NCBI GenBank assembly: GCA_022836615.1
Contig: MU405298.1
Location: 1-64,000 of the forward strand
Source: Annulohypoxylon bovei var. microspora
Lineage: Eukaryota > Ascomycota > Sordariomycetes > Xylariales > Hypoxylaceae
DNA: 64,000 nucleotides
Reading direction: 5' to 3'
The position numbers were made by a program, and so were the translations under genes. Positions within the stretch are counted from its first letter, which is position 1; each line of letters begins with the position of its first letter. Positions 24,801-35,363 of this stretch are shown here, piece by piece. Below the pieces are notes generated by a model. It saw nothing but the letters and a program-made list of their open reading frames with translations. It was not told the DNA's origin and searched no databases.

Positions 24801-25253
24801 GAAGCAATCGCACGTGGACGTCAACATTGTGAGCTTAGTATGCTTCTTTTACAAGCGCCTCCGCCGTTCTTCGTCTCCGTTGTTGACAAGTTTTTCAACA
24901 AGGAGCTGAAGGAATTTCGAGCGCGCTCCAATGTCGCAAAGCTATATTTTGCTGATTATTCCATCCTCGAGATTAACGACGGGCCGCGTACGCTAGAGAG
25001 AAGGCGGACTAAGGGTACCCGAGTGGATCTCTTTAAGAGAGTAGAAATTTCAAAGAGAACAAGCCGTGCTCTCGGTGGGAATAATAAGACTCAACTTCCC
25101 TGGAGGGTGTGTGCGCGTTGTGCGAGTGTGATGGAGGACCTTGCCTTACTTGGCAGTAAGCCGGGTCTCTCTTTCTTGCTTCGCCAGCAATTCCACTGCT
25201 GCTGCGGTGGCCGAATGGCTATGGTGCCGTCAGAAGGGGCTAGGCGCAGTTAG
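21814..25253 (+). CDS. MED16: Mediator complex subunit 16 (Sin4-type)
   Basis: Med16 is a tail-module subunit of Mediator that relays activator signals to RNA polymerase II. Eight exons keep frame: 21814-21995, 22054-22408, 22466-23233, 23284-23503, 23555-23671, 23728-23841, 23892-24173 and 24247-25253, for 1014 aa. The N-terminal half carries beta-propeller-like repeats (IAWSKGGTIASIS, HLSWGPSNSELAI). The middle and C-terminal part is helical and includes the typical VVNSLAGCVKWATDLL segment. The protein ends in a Cys-rich region, CARCASVMEDL...CCCGG, as in fungal Med16, which probably binds zinc. An alternative start five codons downstream is possible. The second intron has two plausible acceptors; I chose the one giving a GTATGT donor and a CTGAC branch site, which keeps phase. 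Its upstream region holds a MITE ending about 515 bp before the start codon. Confidence 0.92.
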
Positions 25254-27177
25254 GAATACCCGTTGCTAAAGACGGAATACTAACGCATCCGTCGTACAAT
25301 CTTCATTGTTTCTGCTTGCCGACGATTGCGCGTGAGGTCTGGGGACTTGGAAATACTTTCAGCCGTCGTCTTAAACAACAGCATCGGAAACTTGATTGTC
25401 ACATGGATAGGCCGGGCGTTCCATTCATGGCTAATACCAAACATTATTTACTCATCCGATGGATCTTTGCGTTTTATACGATATTCGATTATGGTGGATT
25501 TTATTGTGCCGTATAGATAGAAGAGGTTTCTACGGGTAGCTGCACTTGTGTGTAGATTATTCCCTTTCGTTCCACGGACCAATAATCTCGCTTATTTCGC
25601 CAAATTCAAGACCAAAAAGTGCGTATATGATTTTCAGGTAGCGGGACGTCGTCATCCTAGAAGGGGCTCGAATTATATCCCAGGTAGGAATATATAAGCC
25701 CAGGCGTTGGAGCTATGGCTTTCATGACGAGGAAACTGTCTCGGCGGAAGCCGTCAACATGTGAAAATTGCTGATTGAATAGAACAGTTATGAGGTGAAA
25801 GGTATTTTTAGGTAGCTTTCTGCATGCCGTGAACGCATCTTTTTAGTAAGCTTATAGGCTGCAGAGCCTGAAAACCTCGAGTGTCTTAACAACCTTTTTC
25901 AGCCAAGTGATGCCTAAGCTCACAAAGTACCGACGATCCCCTTCGATACTCCACCGCTCTTCTCTAGACAATTACAGTGAGATGGCTTCGGACTCGGTCT
26001 TCAATTGCCGTTTCGTAGGATACTTCACCACATAGTATCATCCGTGGTGGAAACCAAGATGCGGAGAGCGAGCTGCGTATCTCACTGCGTACATATTCAG
26101 CTGCCATCTGGCACACCGGTTTTTGAAAACCAGTCTCGAATAACAAATACACGAATCAGTGAAGTTTATGGGATACTTTTCATCGGAGATTATAATCTGC
26201 GAGGCGCCTTACGGCATGCACAAGGCAATGTGGTAAGACTTACCTACATACCTAGGTACTCATTTGGGAAGTGTTATTCGGCAAGGAGCCGAATATACGG
26301 CCCTATTCAGGCCCTTATCCGATCAACGGTCCGCACCGATGCCGGGAATTGACTTCGACTCACCCGAAGGCGATCCATCCACTGTATTGTCGATGTCCCC
26401 GCCGCTACCTAACCTTTCAGGACGTGCTTCTGAATCTACCGGCTGACAATCCTAGTCAAGTCTTACTCATAGTCTGCATACCTAGGTAGGTATATAGGTG
26501 GTTTCCAAAAGCGTAGTATCGCTGTTGTTGTTATTATGATAGTACTAACCTAAGTACAAACGTACGATCAGCCCGCTCTCTAAATCCTTAGTTTACTCCC
26601 TTGCGCCAATGATGGTGGCAATGCATGATATACTAACACTCTCCTGGGACGCCACTTAGATACTATTTACCATCATAGTCTGATGAATGATGTACGTTGC
26701 GTAAACCCAACATGCTATCCTAACTAAATTCGGCCGTGGTTAGAAGCGATGTGGACCACAGATGTCTCCTCGCCTTAGCAATTGGTTAATACTTGGCTCT
26801 TCAATCTATCTAGCCTATCTTACCCATGGCGTGAAGGAGGCATGAGCATAGCTGAACTATAGCAGATGCACATTTCAGCAGGCTCAGCATCACGTTCTAG
26901 ACATTATGGCATGATCTATGATTGGGCTCACATCGAGCCTTTCAGCTCTAATGCGGGTAACACGCGTCTGGTTCTAGGTATGACATCGTGTATAGAAACT
27001 CAATTATGATAGGCATTTATCGAATATATCATGTAGTTTGGTATTATATGAGATCGCCTCCGCTGTTCTTGCTATAAATACCCGTCGTCGTCGATAGATC
27101 TTCCCGATATGAACCTATCTATACACGCATACACATTCATAACCCCCCTCTCGAGAGACTAGCCTATTATTGTAACG
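25254..27177. other. Gene-free 1.9 kb between MED16 and the terpene synthase gene
   Basis: No coding sequence is supported. Open frames around 26005-26490 are short and featureless. Two CCTAGGTA palindromes occur at 26250-26258 and 26480-26492. The last 100 bases form the terpene synthase promoter. Confidence 0.5.
27073..27080 (+). promoter_or_regulatory. TATA box of the terpene synthase gene
   Basis: TATAAATA lies 98 bp upstream of the start codon at 27178 and is followed by a C-rich leader. Position and match fit a core promoter TATA element; transcription start is not known. Confidence 0.45.
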
Positions 27178-28673
27178 ATGTACACCTACAGCGAAAAAGA
27201 ACTTCTGGTGAAGAAGCTCAAAGGCCAGAGGCTTTCCATCCCAGATATGCGTCCGATATTCGCACATTGGCCTAGTGGAGAAAATGAGAATTATCGGGCA
27301 ATGAAAGAAATGATCGATAAGCGACTCGCTGCGTATGAAGGAATTCTTTGAAACATATCCGAGAAATTTATTGACACTTTAAAGGCAACCTATGAGCGAG
27401 GAGGCCCGCAAAGCATTCACAAATATGAATCCAGCTTTGCTGGCAGCAACGTAAGTCGATATTAGCAAATCCATCTACCTAACGCATGAGCTTGGGAGAA
27501 AATACTGACTCTCAGAAGATGGTGGCCAACCGCGTCCAAGGATCAATATCGAGTCCTGATAGAAATCATAATTTGGTTCGGCTATTGGGATGATCTCGTT
27601 GAGGAACTCACACCTGATCCAAGTGCCGCCGAAGGTCTTCGCAACGCGACCAAGATCCTCATACGCCAGTCTCTTGGTCTAGCACAACCAGGAGAGGAGG
27701 ATGTGATAATATCTAATCAGCTAGTACTCAACTTCAAGAGTATTGCTGAGGAAGTGTGCGCCGTCTACGATGAAGGTGAGCTTTCTATCATTTCCAACTA
27801 CCTGAACCGACGACTGATGCTTTGGGTGGGATGGTAGAGCAACGAAATACCTTATTAGCTCATTTTAACCGATACATCGACGCAACGCGACTTGAGGCAG
27901 AGGCAGACCTGAGCGAGAGGCTGCCTAGTTTGAAGAGGTACTGGGAAGTGAGGATACTGACGAGTGGTATGGGCACGCTGCTTGGCTTCATTGAGTAAGT
28001 AATTGATAGTGCCCATTTTAAAATAGGAATACTAACATGGAATTAGATATGCAGTTGAAGCCAAACTGCCTTCTCCACTAGTCTCTTCGGCAGAATACGA
28101 GTCCATATGGATCACTACGATCATAATTAATTCTATGTAGGATGACCACGATATATAGCATTGCCTACCTAGATAATTCACTAACGTATGACCAGCGTAA
28201 ATGACTTGGTATCGTTCAAGAAGGAGATGGTAAGCCACAAAACGCACTTATGGCAATATTTAGGTGTATGGCATGTTAACATATCATTGGCAGAAAGCGG
28301 GTAGTGTATTAAGCTCTGTCGCTATACTCTATCAGCAAGTCGACAACCTTGATGCAGCGGTGCAGATGTCGCTCGCTCACCTAAGGATCCTTGTCGACGA
28401 GTTTGACCGTATAGCTAATACGATACTATCAAAATTTCCCCTGAACCCTGAAGAGGTAGATTCCGTCTCCAAGGTCATTGACGCGCTAAGGATGATTAAT
28501 ACTGGAAATCTGGAGTGGAGGTTTGTTCGAGCCCTACGATACCCCCTTTACCCCTACCCCTTTTTTGCTGTAACTACCTAATGCTAACTAATATCGTATT
28601 CAGCTTGCAAGCGAAGCGTTACGGAGTCGGCCAGTTCATGACAGATGCTGGACAAATTGAGCTAATCTTGTGA
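27178..28673 (+). CDS. Class I terpene synthase (sesquiterpene cyclase-like)
   Basis: This enzyme family ionises a prenyl diphosphate, usually farnesyl diphosphate, and cyclises the cation. Eight exons join in frame: 27178-27332, 27385-27450, 27516-27775, 27838-27994, 28047-28136, 28196-28229, 28294-28520 and 28604-28673, for 352 aa, a normal length. The metal-binding Asp-rich motif is DDLVE at residues 99-103 (within FGYWDDLVEE). The second motif, NDLVSFKKE at 245-253, has N245, S249 and E253 in place. The C-terminal Arg-Tyr pair that senses diphosphate is at 335-336 in WSLQAKRYG. The N-terminus has the GQRLSIPDMRPIF and HWP...NENY segments typical of fungal members. All catalytic parts are present, so it looks functional. 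No P450, prenyltransferase, transporter or transcription factor lies nearby. Product and chain length cannot be told from sequence alone. Confidence 0.93.
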
Positions 28674-30088
28674 TTGCCGAACAATCTGTCATGCGCTCGC
28701 TTCCTGGCGAATCGAGGGTATACCGAATTACGATATCTTTATGAGGATTAGACCCAGGTATTACAAATTGGGGAATGGCTATCGGGTTAATGGATGTGTG
28801 TTTATTATTCCACATTTGTCCTATGTAAGAACTTTGAAGTTCGAAAGAGATCTTCAAGAATTGTAACAAATTTCATGTAACTATGCCGGTGTAGAAGTCC
28901 TTGGGTAGAGTTAATGAAGTATCACACTTTCGTTCTTAGAATTCCCCGAAGCTCAAAATTCAAATACCTGCTCAGCATGTTGATTAATTAGGTCATGATT
29001 CTCTTAAAAATGTGTATTATGTATTATTCAGCATTCACTTAAAGTTCCCGTATAAAAATGTTCCCACGATATTCCTTGATTTTCGGTATCTTCATGCATA
29101 TATAAATGAACTCATGTAGTGTCGACCAGATATGGACCAGGGAATATCGCTGAAGTGGGCCTCTGTTCTCGTGCTTCGGATAAGACCCAGACCCAGAACG
29201 ATAAAAGCTACAATCCTCCCTCATAGTATTACACCATTACTTTCGTATTCTAGAACATTAGATGAATGTGATGATGCTCTTGATACTAGCCAGTTCAGAC
29301 CACGGGAAGTTCTTCAACACTCATTACTTAAACCTACCTAGATACATATACGTTTCGGTTAGTGGGTGTCTAGCATCGATATAGATTACCATCTCCAAGC
29401 AGTCAGCTGATTAACCGGAACGGCATTGAGATAAAGATCGCTGATAAGCTGCTACGGTTATATAGTGTTTGAGAAATTAACCATTAACAACACGGGATGA
29501 CCACCATGACAGTGAGGGGAAAACGCGGCTGCTACCGCGGGTCTGTCGCTAGTTATACTAGGGGGGGCATATGCCATGAACATCATCGTTAAGGTTCCCG
29601 GCACTCAAAAGCTTGAGGGGAACCCGGCGCAGGCTTGGCAGGACCCTCTCGATACGACTCTATCCCGCCTGAGGTTCATCTCTTTTTCCCGAAAGGAGAG
29701 CTGAGCTATCTAGACAGTGGATGCGGTGCTACGACGGGATAGAAATTGGCTGGGGAAAAGGTATGCGTCGTGACAGCGTAGGTCGCAATGCCATGCCGGG
29801 CCCTGCATTATCGGGCATCGTCCTGCGAGGAGCTCATGTCGTGTGCGCGACTCTCCTTGTCGAGAGGAGCAGCACGCAATGCTTGAAAAAACTTAAGCCT
29901 TTAAAGTTGAGCTTTGCGCCCACCTCTGCTGCTCTCTGTCTAGATATTATAGCTAACAAGTTGGTCTTGGTCCTTGAGCTGATACTTGAATACTCTCTCC
30001 TTTTACCTTCGCGAGAAGTATCGAGTAGAAACGGCATTGCCTCCTATACTATAGACAATCCCTATTAGAACGGATATATTTATCTATA
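28674..30088. other. Gene-free 1.4 kb between the terpene synthase and subtilase genes
   Basis: No open frame here resembles a gene; those at 29132-29341 and 29721-30068 are short and featureless. The segment contains the terpene synthase 3' UTR and the subtilase promoter. No clear TATA element is seen before 30089. Confidence 0.5.
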
Positions 30089-31376
30089 ATGAAGTTCCTC
30101 GGCGCCCTCTTGACGGCTCCCCTAGCCGCCTTCGCGGCTCCTATCTTGGAGGGGCGAGGCGAAGCTATCCCGGGTAAATGGATCGCAGTCCTCAAGGAGA
30201 GCGCGACAGACAGCCTCCACAGCACTTTCACCGACATGCTGGGAGGCACCGAACCCAAACACACCTACAAGATAGGTAGTTTCCATGGATACTCGATATC
30301 GGCCTCAGACGACATGATCAACTCGATTGCGAACTTAGACGAGGTGAGTCTAGAAACAACACTTCCTCCCGTGGGATAAAACGTGGCTAATATCCCCCCA
30401 GGTCGCATACATCGAGCCCGACTTCAAAGTCAGCATATCCTCCCTAACAAGCCAAAGCTCCGCGCCCTGGGGCCTAGCCCGGCTCTCCAGCCGCAAGCCC
30501 GGCTCCTCGGACTACCGGTACGACGAGACCGCCGGCAAGGGCACGTACGCGTACATCATCGACACGGGCATCTTCGTGGACCACCCGGAGTTCGAGGGGC
30601 GCGCCTCGTTCGGCAAGAACTTCGTCGACGGCAACACTAACGACACCGACGAGAACGGCCACGGGACCCACGTCGCCGGCACGACCGGCTCCCTCACGTA
30701 TGGTGTGGCTAAGAAGACGAACCTGATCGCCGTCAAGGTCCTCGGCGCGGACGGGTCCGGCGCCATCAGCCAGGTCATCGCCGGCATCCAATGGGCGGTC
30801 GACGATGCGAAATCAAAAGACAGTGAGTATTTTTATTTATTTTCATCTACCTAAATCACTCGTGACGAGACCTGCCGTAACTGACACAAGCAAACCCCAG
30901 GAATCGGCAAGGCAGTCGGCAACATCTCGCTCGGGGCCCTGAAGCTGCTCTCCTCATCCGTCAACACGGCAGCCGGCGAAGCCGTCAAGGCGGGCTTCTT
31001 CCTCGCGGTAGCAGCGGGCAACGGGAACCTGGACGCGTCGCTGTACTCGCCGGCGTCGGAGGCGAGCGTGTGCACGGTGGGCGCGACGCAGGCGGACGAC
31101 GAGCGCGCGCCGTTCTCCAACTACGGCGACCTGATCGACGTGTTCGCGCCGGGCGTCGACATCCTGAGCACGTGGAACAACGGCAGCACCGCCGTCATCT
31201 CCGGCACCTCGATGGCCACGCCGCACGTCGCGGGTCTGGGTGCGTACTTGCTGGGCTTGGAGGGCGCGCGCGACCCCGGTGCCCTGTGCGACCGCATCCA
31301 GGACCTGGCCACCCCCGACGTCGTCACCGACTCCCAGTCCACCCACAACATCCTCGCGTACAACGGCCAGAAGTGA
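30089..31376 (+). CDS. Secreted subtilisin-like serine protease (proteinase K type, S8)
   Basis: This is an extracellular alkaline endopeptidase of the S8A family. Exons 30089-30343, 30402-30822 and 30901-31376 give 383 aa. A signal peptide (about residues 1-16, ending AAFAA) is followed by an inhibitor I9 prodomain at about 20-100 (GKWIAVLKE, HGYSIS, IANLDEVAYIEPD). The mature catalytic domain starts near 103. The triad is D139 in YIIDTG, H172 in NGHGTHVAG and S329 in GTSMATPH, with oxyanion N266 in AAGNGN. The length fits a simple prepro-protease without C-terminal extensions. The segment usually reading SLGG is altered to ISLGALK, a change next to the substrate cleft. Exons 2 and 3 are much richer in G+C than exon 1 and strongly favour G or C at third positions. 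The gene is convergent with the DUF1989 gene, with only 239 bp between stops. Confidence 0.95.
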
Positions 31377-31615
31377 GGAGCTGCGCGCTCTAACCCCCGT
31401 ACTTACCTAGGACCTGGGTACTTACGCTAGACGAGTCTATGACAGGGACACGATGAATATCACGAGCACGCACGTATTTTTAGGTTAGCATGTATGCATG
31501 TACATATGTATGTAATGTGACTCAAGGTTAGGATATGCAGCATTAGGCAGGTATCTCGCATTGAGTGGTTGGGAACTTAGCATAGTTAATTTTACGGCTT
31601 ATGTCCGTTATGATT

Positions 31616-32686
31616 TTACCTGGGCGCCTCGTGTTCCCCCTCGGGCACGAGCATGCCGTGCAGTCCCTTGTACGGCGCGGGCTCGGCAGGCTTCCATCCG
31701 CTTTTCTGCAGGAGGCTTGCGTCCTCGAGCTTGAACACTTCGACTTTGAGCGGCCGGCAGCACTTGATCATCTCCTTCTCGCTGTCGGCGCCGAATCCCC
31801 AGAGCGATAGATCGCCGCCCGGGCAAGTACCTTCGTGGCGTTAGTGGCGGAGCAATCGCATGAAATGTGTGGAAGTGAATTTGTATAAGAGAACGGTACA
31901 TACTCAAAGCCATTAACACGTCCTGCTCGGCTAGGAACTCGATGTAATCTCCCTTTTGCGCCGGACACGGGTTCATGAAATAGCGGCCCTGCTCGTCGAG
32001 CCCCGTGACCTGGAAGATATTGATGACATCGTGCACGTCGCCCTCGTTGAGCCCGAAGGGGAGGACGGCGCGCGTGAGGTTAGAGCGGCAGTGGAAGTCG
32101 TACCCCTTGTCGGAGAGCACGCTGGAGATGTACCCGTCGCAGCCGGTGCCCAGCAGGTCGTGGACGCGGCCGCCGTGCTCGTCGACGCCGTACCACGAGA
32201 GGCTGTCGCCGACGATGGTCACGAGCGGGCGCATGAAAGGCAGGCACGACCACAGCTTGTCGTACGTCGAGACGTGGGACGCGTAGAGCTGCTTCGTGCG
32301 CGCCGCCCAGAACCTCTCGCGCGGGTTGTGCGCGTTCCAGATATTCAGGTCGCCTGAGGTGCCTGTTTAGCAACTCGTTGCCCTGGACTAATAACCACTA
32401 GGTAGAAGTAAAAGAGCCGGTCTCTATATTGCAACATACCAACCTGCGGACCCTCGGGGGTGCTGATCCGGACGATTGACCCGGCGGGCGCCTTCCAGGC
32501 TCTCCCGGATCTAATAGGGATCACGAACTCTTCGACGATAGCCCGCGGCGCTGCCGCAATTGAGGCATATAAGTCTTTGTCAACCGTTAACGGCGACCCG
32601 GACACAGGTAGATAGGCCGGTTTCGGCTTCGGAATTGGCTTCCGGGCCTTAAGGCGGGCATCGGCCTCCTCCTTGCTCAGGGGCAT
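31616..32686 (-). CDS. DUF1989 (urea carboxylase-associated) family protein
   Basis: DUF1989 proteins are soluble, cytosolic, probably metal-binding proteins, often linked in bacteria to urea and amino-nitrogen use; the fungal role is not established. Three exons, 32440-32686, 31904-32353 and 31616-31830, give 303 aa. The family pattern is clear: an N-terminal region ending RAWKAPAGSIVRI, the middle GDLNIWNAHNPRERFWAARTK, then FHCRSNLTRAVLPFGLNEGDVHDVINIF, and PCPAQKGDYIEFLAEQDVLMALSTCPGGDLS near the C-terminus. Several conserved Cys residues are kept. The last intron splits the ALS-TCPGG motif at the codon for Ser. No urea amidolyase or carboxylase gene is nearby. Exon 2 is G+C rich like the neighbouring protease. 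Confidence 0.88.
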
Positions 32687-33440
32687 TATGAAGATGGATT
32701 TCTTTTGGAAGTTTCGTTGCTTGGCTTGAGGAATAATGCTATTAGCGTAGACTCCTTAGAAGCTTTGTTCGGGAAGATGAGTGTATAATATAATTTAATT
32801 AGGTATAAAAAAATAAAAAGCTGATAATGCTCTTGATGGTGTGAGTGGTATCGTATGGAGTAGTGTGGAGTACTGTATTCTTGGGAGCGAACTAGTCAAG
32901 ACTTAAGATAGACCCCCTTTTATATCTACTCCAGAATCCTTCGGACCCCTTCGGATATTTCCTACGCTCCTAGTTAAAGCTGTTATCAAATATCTATTTG
33001 TCAATCTCGTTGTGATAATACTAACGATAAAAGAAATTTACGCCCCATGAGATCAGTGCTGTGATCGTTCTTAAGAGGATCCAGTACCTATGACGTTCGT
33101 GAGGGCATCGATTGAGTGGTCTTATTAAGCGCTCTGCAGTTCTATCGTGGGGGCTGTTATTTGAAAGCGGCAATGATATAACAATACCCACGCTATTCTT
33201 GCATTATCCTTAAGGACATACTCAAGACTCAAGTAGGTAGACTCAAAGTTTAATCTTCATCATTTATAAGCTTGACGTATTAAAGTCCTGGGATTATTCA
33301 CGAGAATGGCGTTACACTGTTGGGCCTGCGTAGTGAATACAAGCGAACGATGGATACCGAAGTAGAACCAAATTCTATGAGCTGGTCAGTAGATTGGAAA
33401 GCGAACCCTGTTTAATGCACGTCCACCTCGTCCTCTGTTA
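32687..33440. other. Gene-free stretch upstream of the DUF1989 gene
   Basis: About 750 bp with no supported gene. It contains the promoter of the DUF1989 gene on its left side and the 3' flank of the glycosyltransferase-like gene on its right. Confidence 0.5.
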
Positions 33441-34458
33441 TTATCGTTGGCATAGCTCCCAACTCCTGTCATGATAATTAGACAAATGGAGATGAGTTAA
33501 TAGATCCAATGTAGGCGGATCAATGCCTCGGTTAGCTTTGAAGAAGATCGTCTCGTATGGGTGAAGACTCGTGCCAAAATATTTCCCATCGAATAACAAA
33601 TCCTTCTGATGCTTCTCACATTCATCAAAATATTGATCACCTTGGAAAGCGGACATCAAAGCGGATACCTTATATCCGGCGTTTCTCATAAGACCGGTTG
33701 CACCAACCTCGGCGTGGATGGCCTGGTGGAATTCCTTATAGCAACCGCCGAATGCGACGGCATCGTCGGCGGATCCGTAGATGTCGGGCTTGGATGCATT
33801 AGCTGGCGGATAGAGTAACAATTTCATGCCGACGTCGTCGGTAGCCCAGATCATGGATTGGACGTGAGGTGCGGGCTCGCAGTTGATTGTCATGCCTACC
33901 AACTTGACATCATCCGTCACTCGCTCAAGGTAGGCATCGCTCCAGCACTTCTTGCTCCAGTACGGCAAGAATGGGCCTCTCAAGCTCGCATTCATGGTGA
34001 TGAAACGTTTGTATTTCTTCCAGAGATCGCCTTCTTTCAGAACCTCCCCGAACGCCCCGAGATCAAAGCAGAAGTTTGGCCTCTGGATGATACGAATGTT
34101 GTCTTCTTTAGGGATAAGATCAGCAACATCGGTTTCGCCATTGAGGATGAATATGAAATCTGCCGAGCCATGAAGCCCTTGATCGAGGAAAAACTTGAGA
34201 TTTTCCCGCGCGTTCTCAGACTCCTTGTAGGCGTATAGGATCAGAGGCGAGCCCAATTTCTTCATAGGTAAACTGAGAGTGAGATCTAAAGGCTGGCGGA
34301 CCTAAGACACCGTTAATTTCGAAGGATCTATTTTTGACTGAGATACAAACATGTGACCATTGCCTAAATATAGCAACTGTAGACCATATACAAATTAAAC
34401 CTATGAAAGCTAAAGCACCATTTTTCGATGAATTCGATACGGCCATGGTTGTAGCCAT
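33441..34458 (-). CDS. Membrane-anchored glycosyltransferase-like protein, function unknown
   Basis: I read two exons, 34347-34458 and 33441-34285, for 318 aa. The N-terminus has one hydrophobic segment at about residues 14-31 (signal anchor), then a luminal or extracellular domain beginning near LGSPLILYAY. This domain has a Rossmann-like start, FIFILNGE, then IIQRPNFCFDLGAFGEVL, a run FITMNASLRGPFLPYW, and WSDAYLERVTDDVKLVGMTINC. Such sequences look like those of rhamnan-synthesis (RgpF-type) and related glycosyltransferases, but I cannot name an activity. It is a type of protein often annotated only as hypothetical in fungi. The intron of 61 nt has a GTATCT donor and an ATTAAC branch site; without it the two parts are out of frame. 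The first ATG and a second one four codons later are both possible starts. Confidence 0.7.
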
Positions 34459-35363
34459 GGTGTTAAATTGTGTATTGGTAGATATTGATAGACTATGGTC
34501 CAGCCAAGAGGGATTAGAACGGCAGTGATACTTATATCTTGGGATCTCAAGGGGATCTCTTTGAATATTATGTGGATTCACAGAATCTCTTCATTGTGAA
34601 CTGGTCCAACCAACACAACACAACCACATGTAACCGCCGAGACATATCTATGATTTGGAACATATGTACGCCGGTTTGGTGATGTCCGTTAGGGTTGCTC
34701 ATAGGAAGTTTAAACAATAAATTCATAGTCGACAGACACTCTAAAAGTCGTCAAAATTTCAGCTAGATTAAATAGCGTTTTCAAAGGGATGAAGTTTGAA
34801 GTTTGAAGAGGAATATTACTAGTGTTATATTTGAACGCAGATGAGATGGATAAGATCAATTAATCTGGGGTAGAACAGCGCCAAATTAAGTGCAGCAAGC
34901 ATTAGTAACACTGTGTAACCAGCTATCCCATTCATGGTTGGCTACACAGCATAAGACAATGCCTATGTGCAGCAGTGGCAACCTATGTACCTGGCAGCTG
35001 GTAGGTACTAGGTATCTGGGTCGGTAGGCGGCTGCACTTATTCTGCCAGAGACTGCAGGGGTAGCTTCCCAGCATAATGCAGGGATGCACCTTCTATCGT
35101 AAAATCGTAGGTCCCCCTCCAAAATTACATAACAGTACATTTAATTCAATGAATGGCGGTACACGAACTTTAGTAAACCTTTGGTCGTCGCCTACCATTG
35201 ATTCTCCTTCTACCTTTCTACCACTTTACCACTCTACCACTTTTCCATTCTTCCCGTTTTCTAATTTACAATTTACACGATCAAAGCAGCACAAGGACAA
35301 ACACAACTGCTTGAAAGTCACGAACACGATCGGTATAACCGATCGTCTCATCGTCTAACAACG
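34459..35363. other. Divergent promoter region between the glycosyltransferase-like and F-box genes
   Basis: About 900 bp, AT-rich, with no supported gene. It must contain both upstream regions. A pyrimidine-rich run lies at about 35195-35265, close before the F-box gene start. Confidence 0.5.

Noticed and set aside
30954..31346. Long antisense open frame opposite the subtilase
   Set aside because: The region is G+C rich, which makes long antisense frames common; the protease on the plus strand has all its catalytic motifs.
34216..34285. Apparent frameshift at the start of the glycosyltransferase-like gene
   Set aside because: A 61-nt intron with GTATCT donor, ATTAAC branch site and TTTAG acceptor restores frame, so no break is needed.
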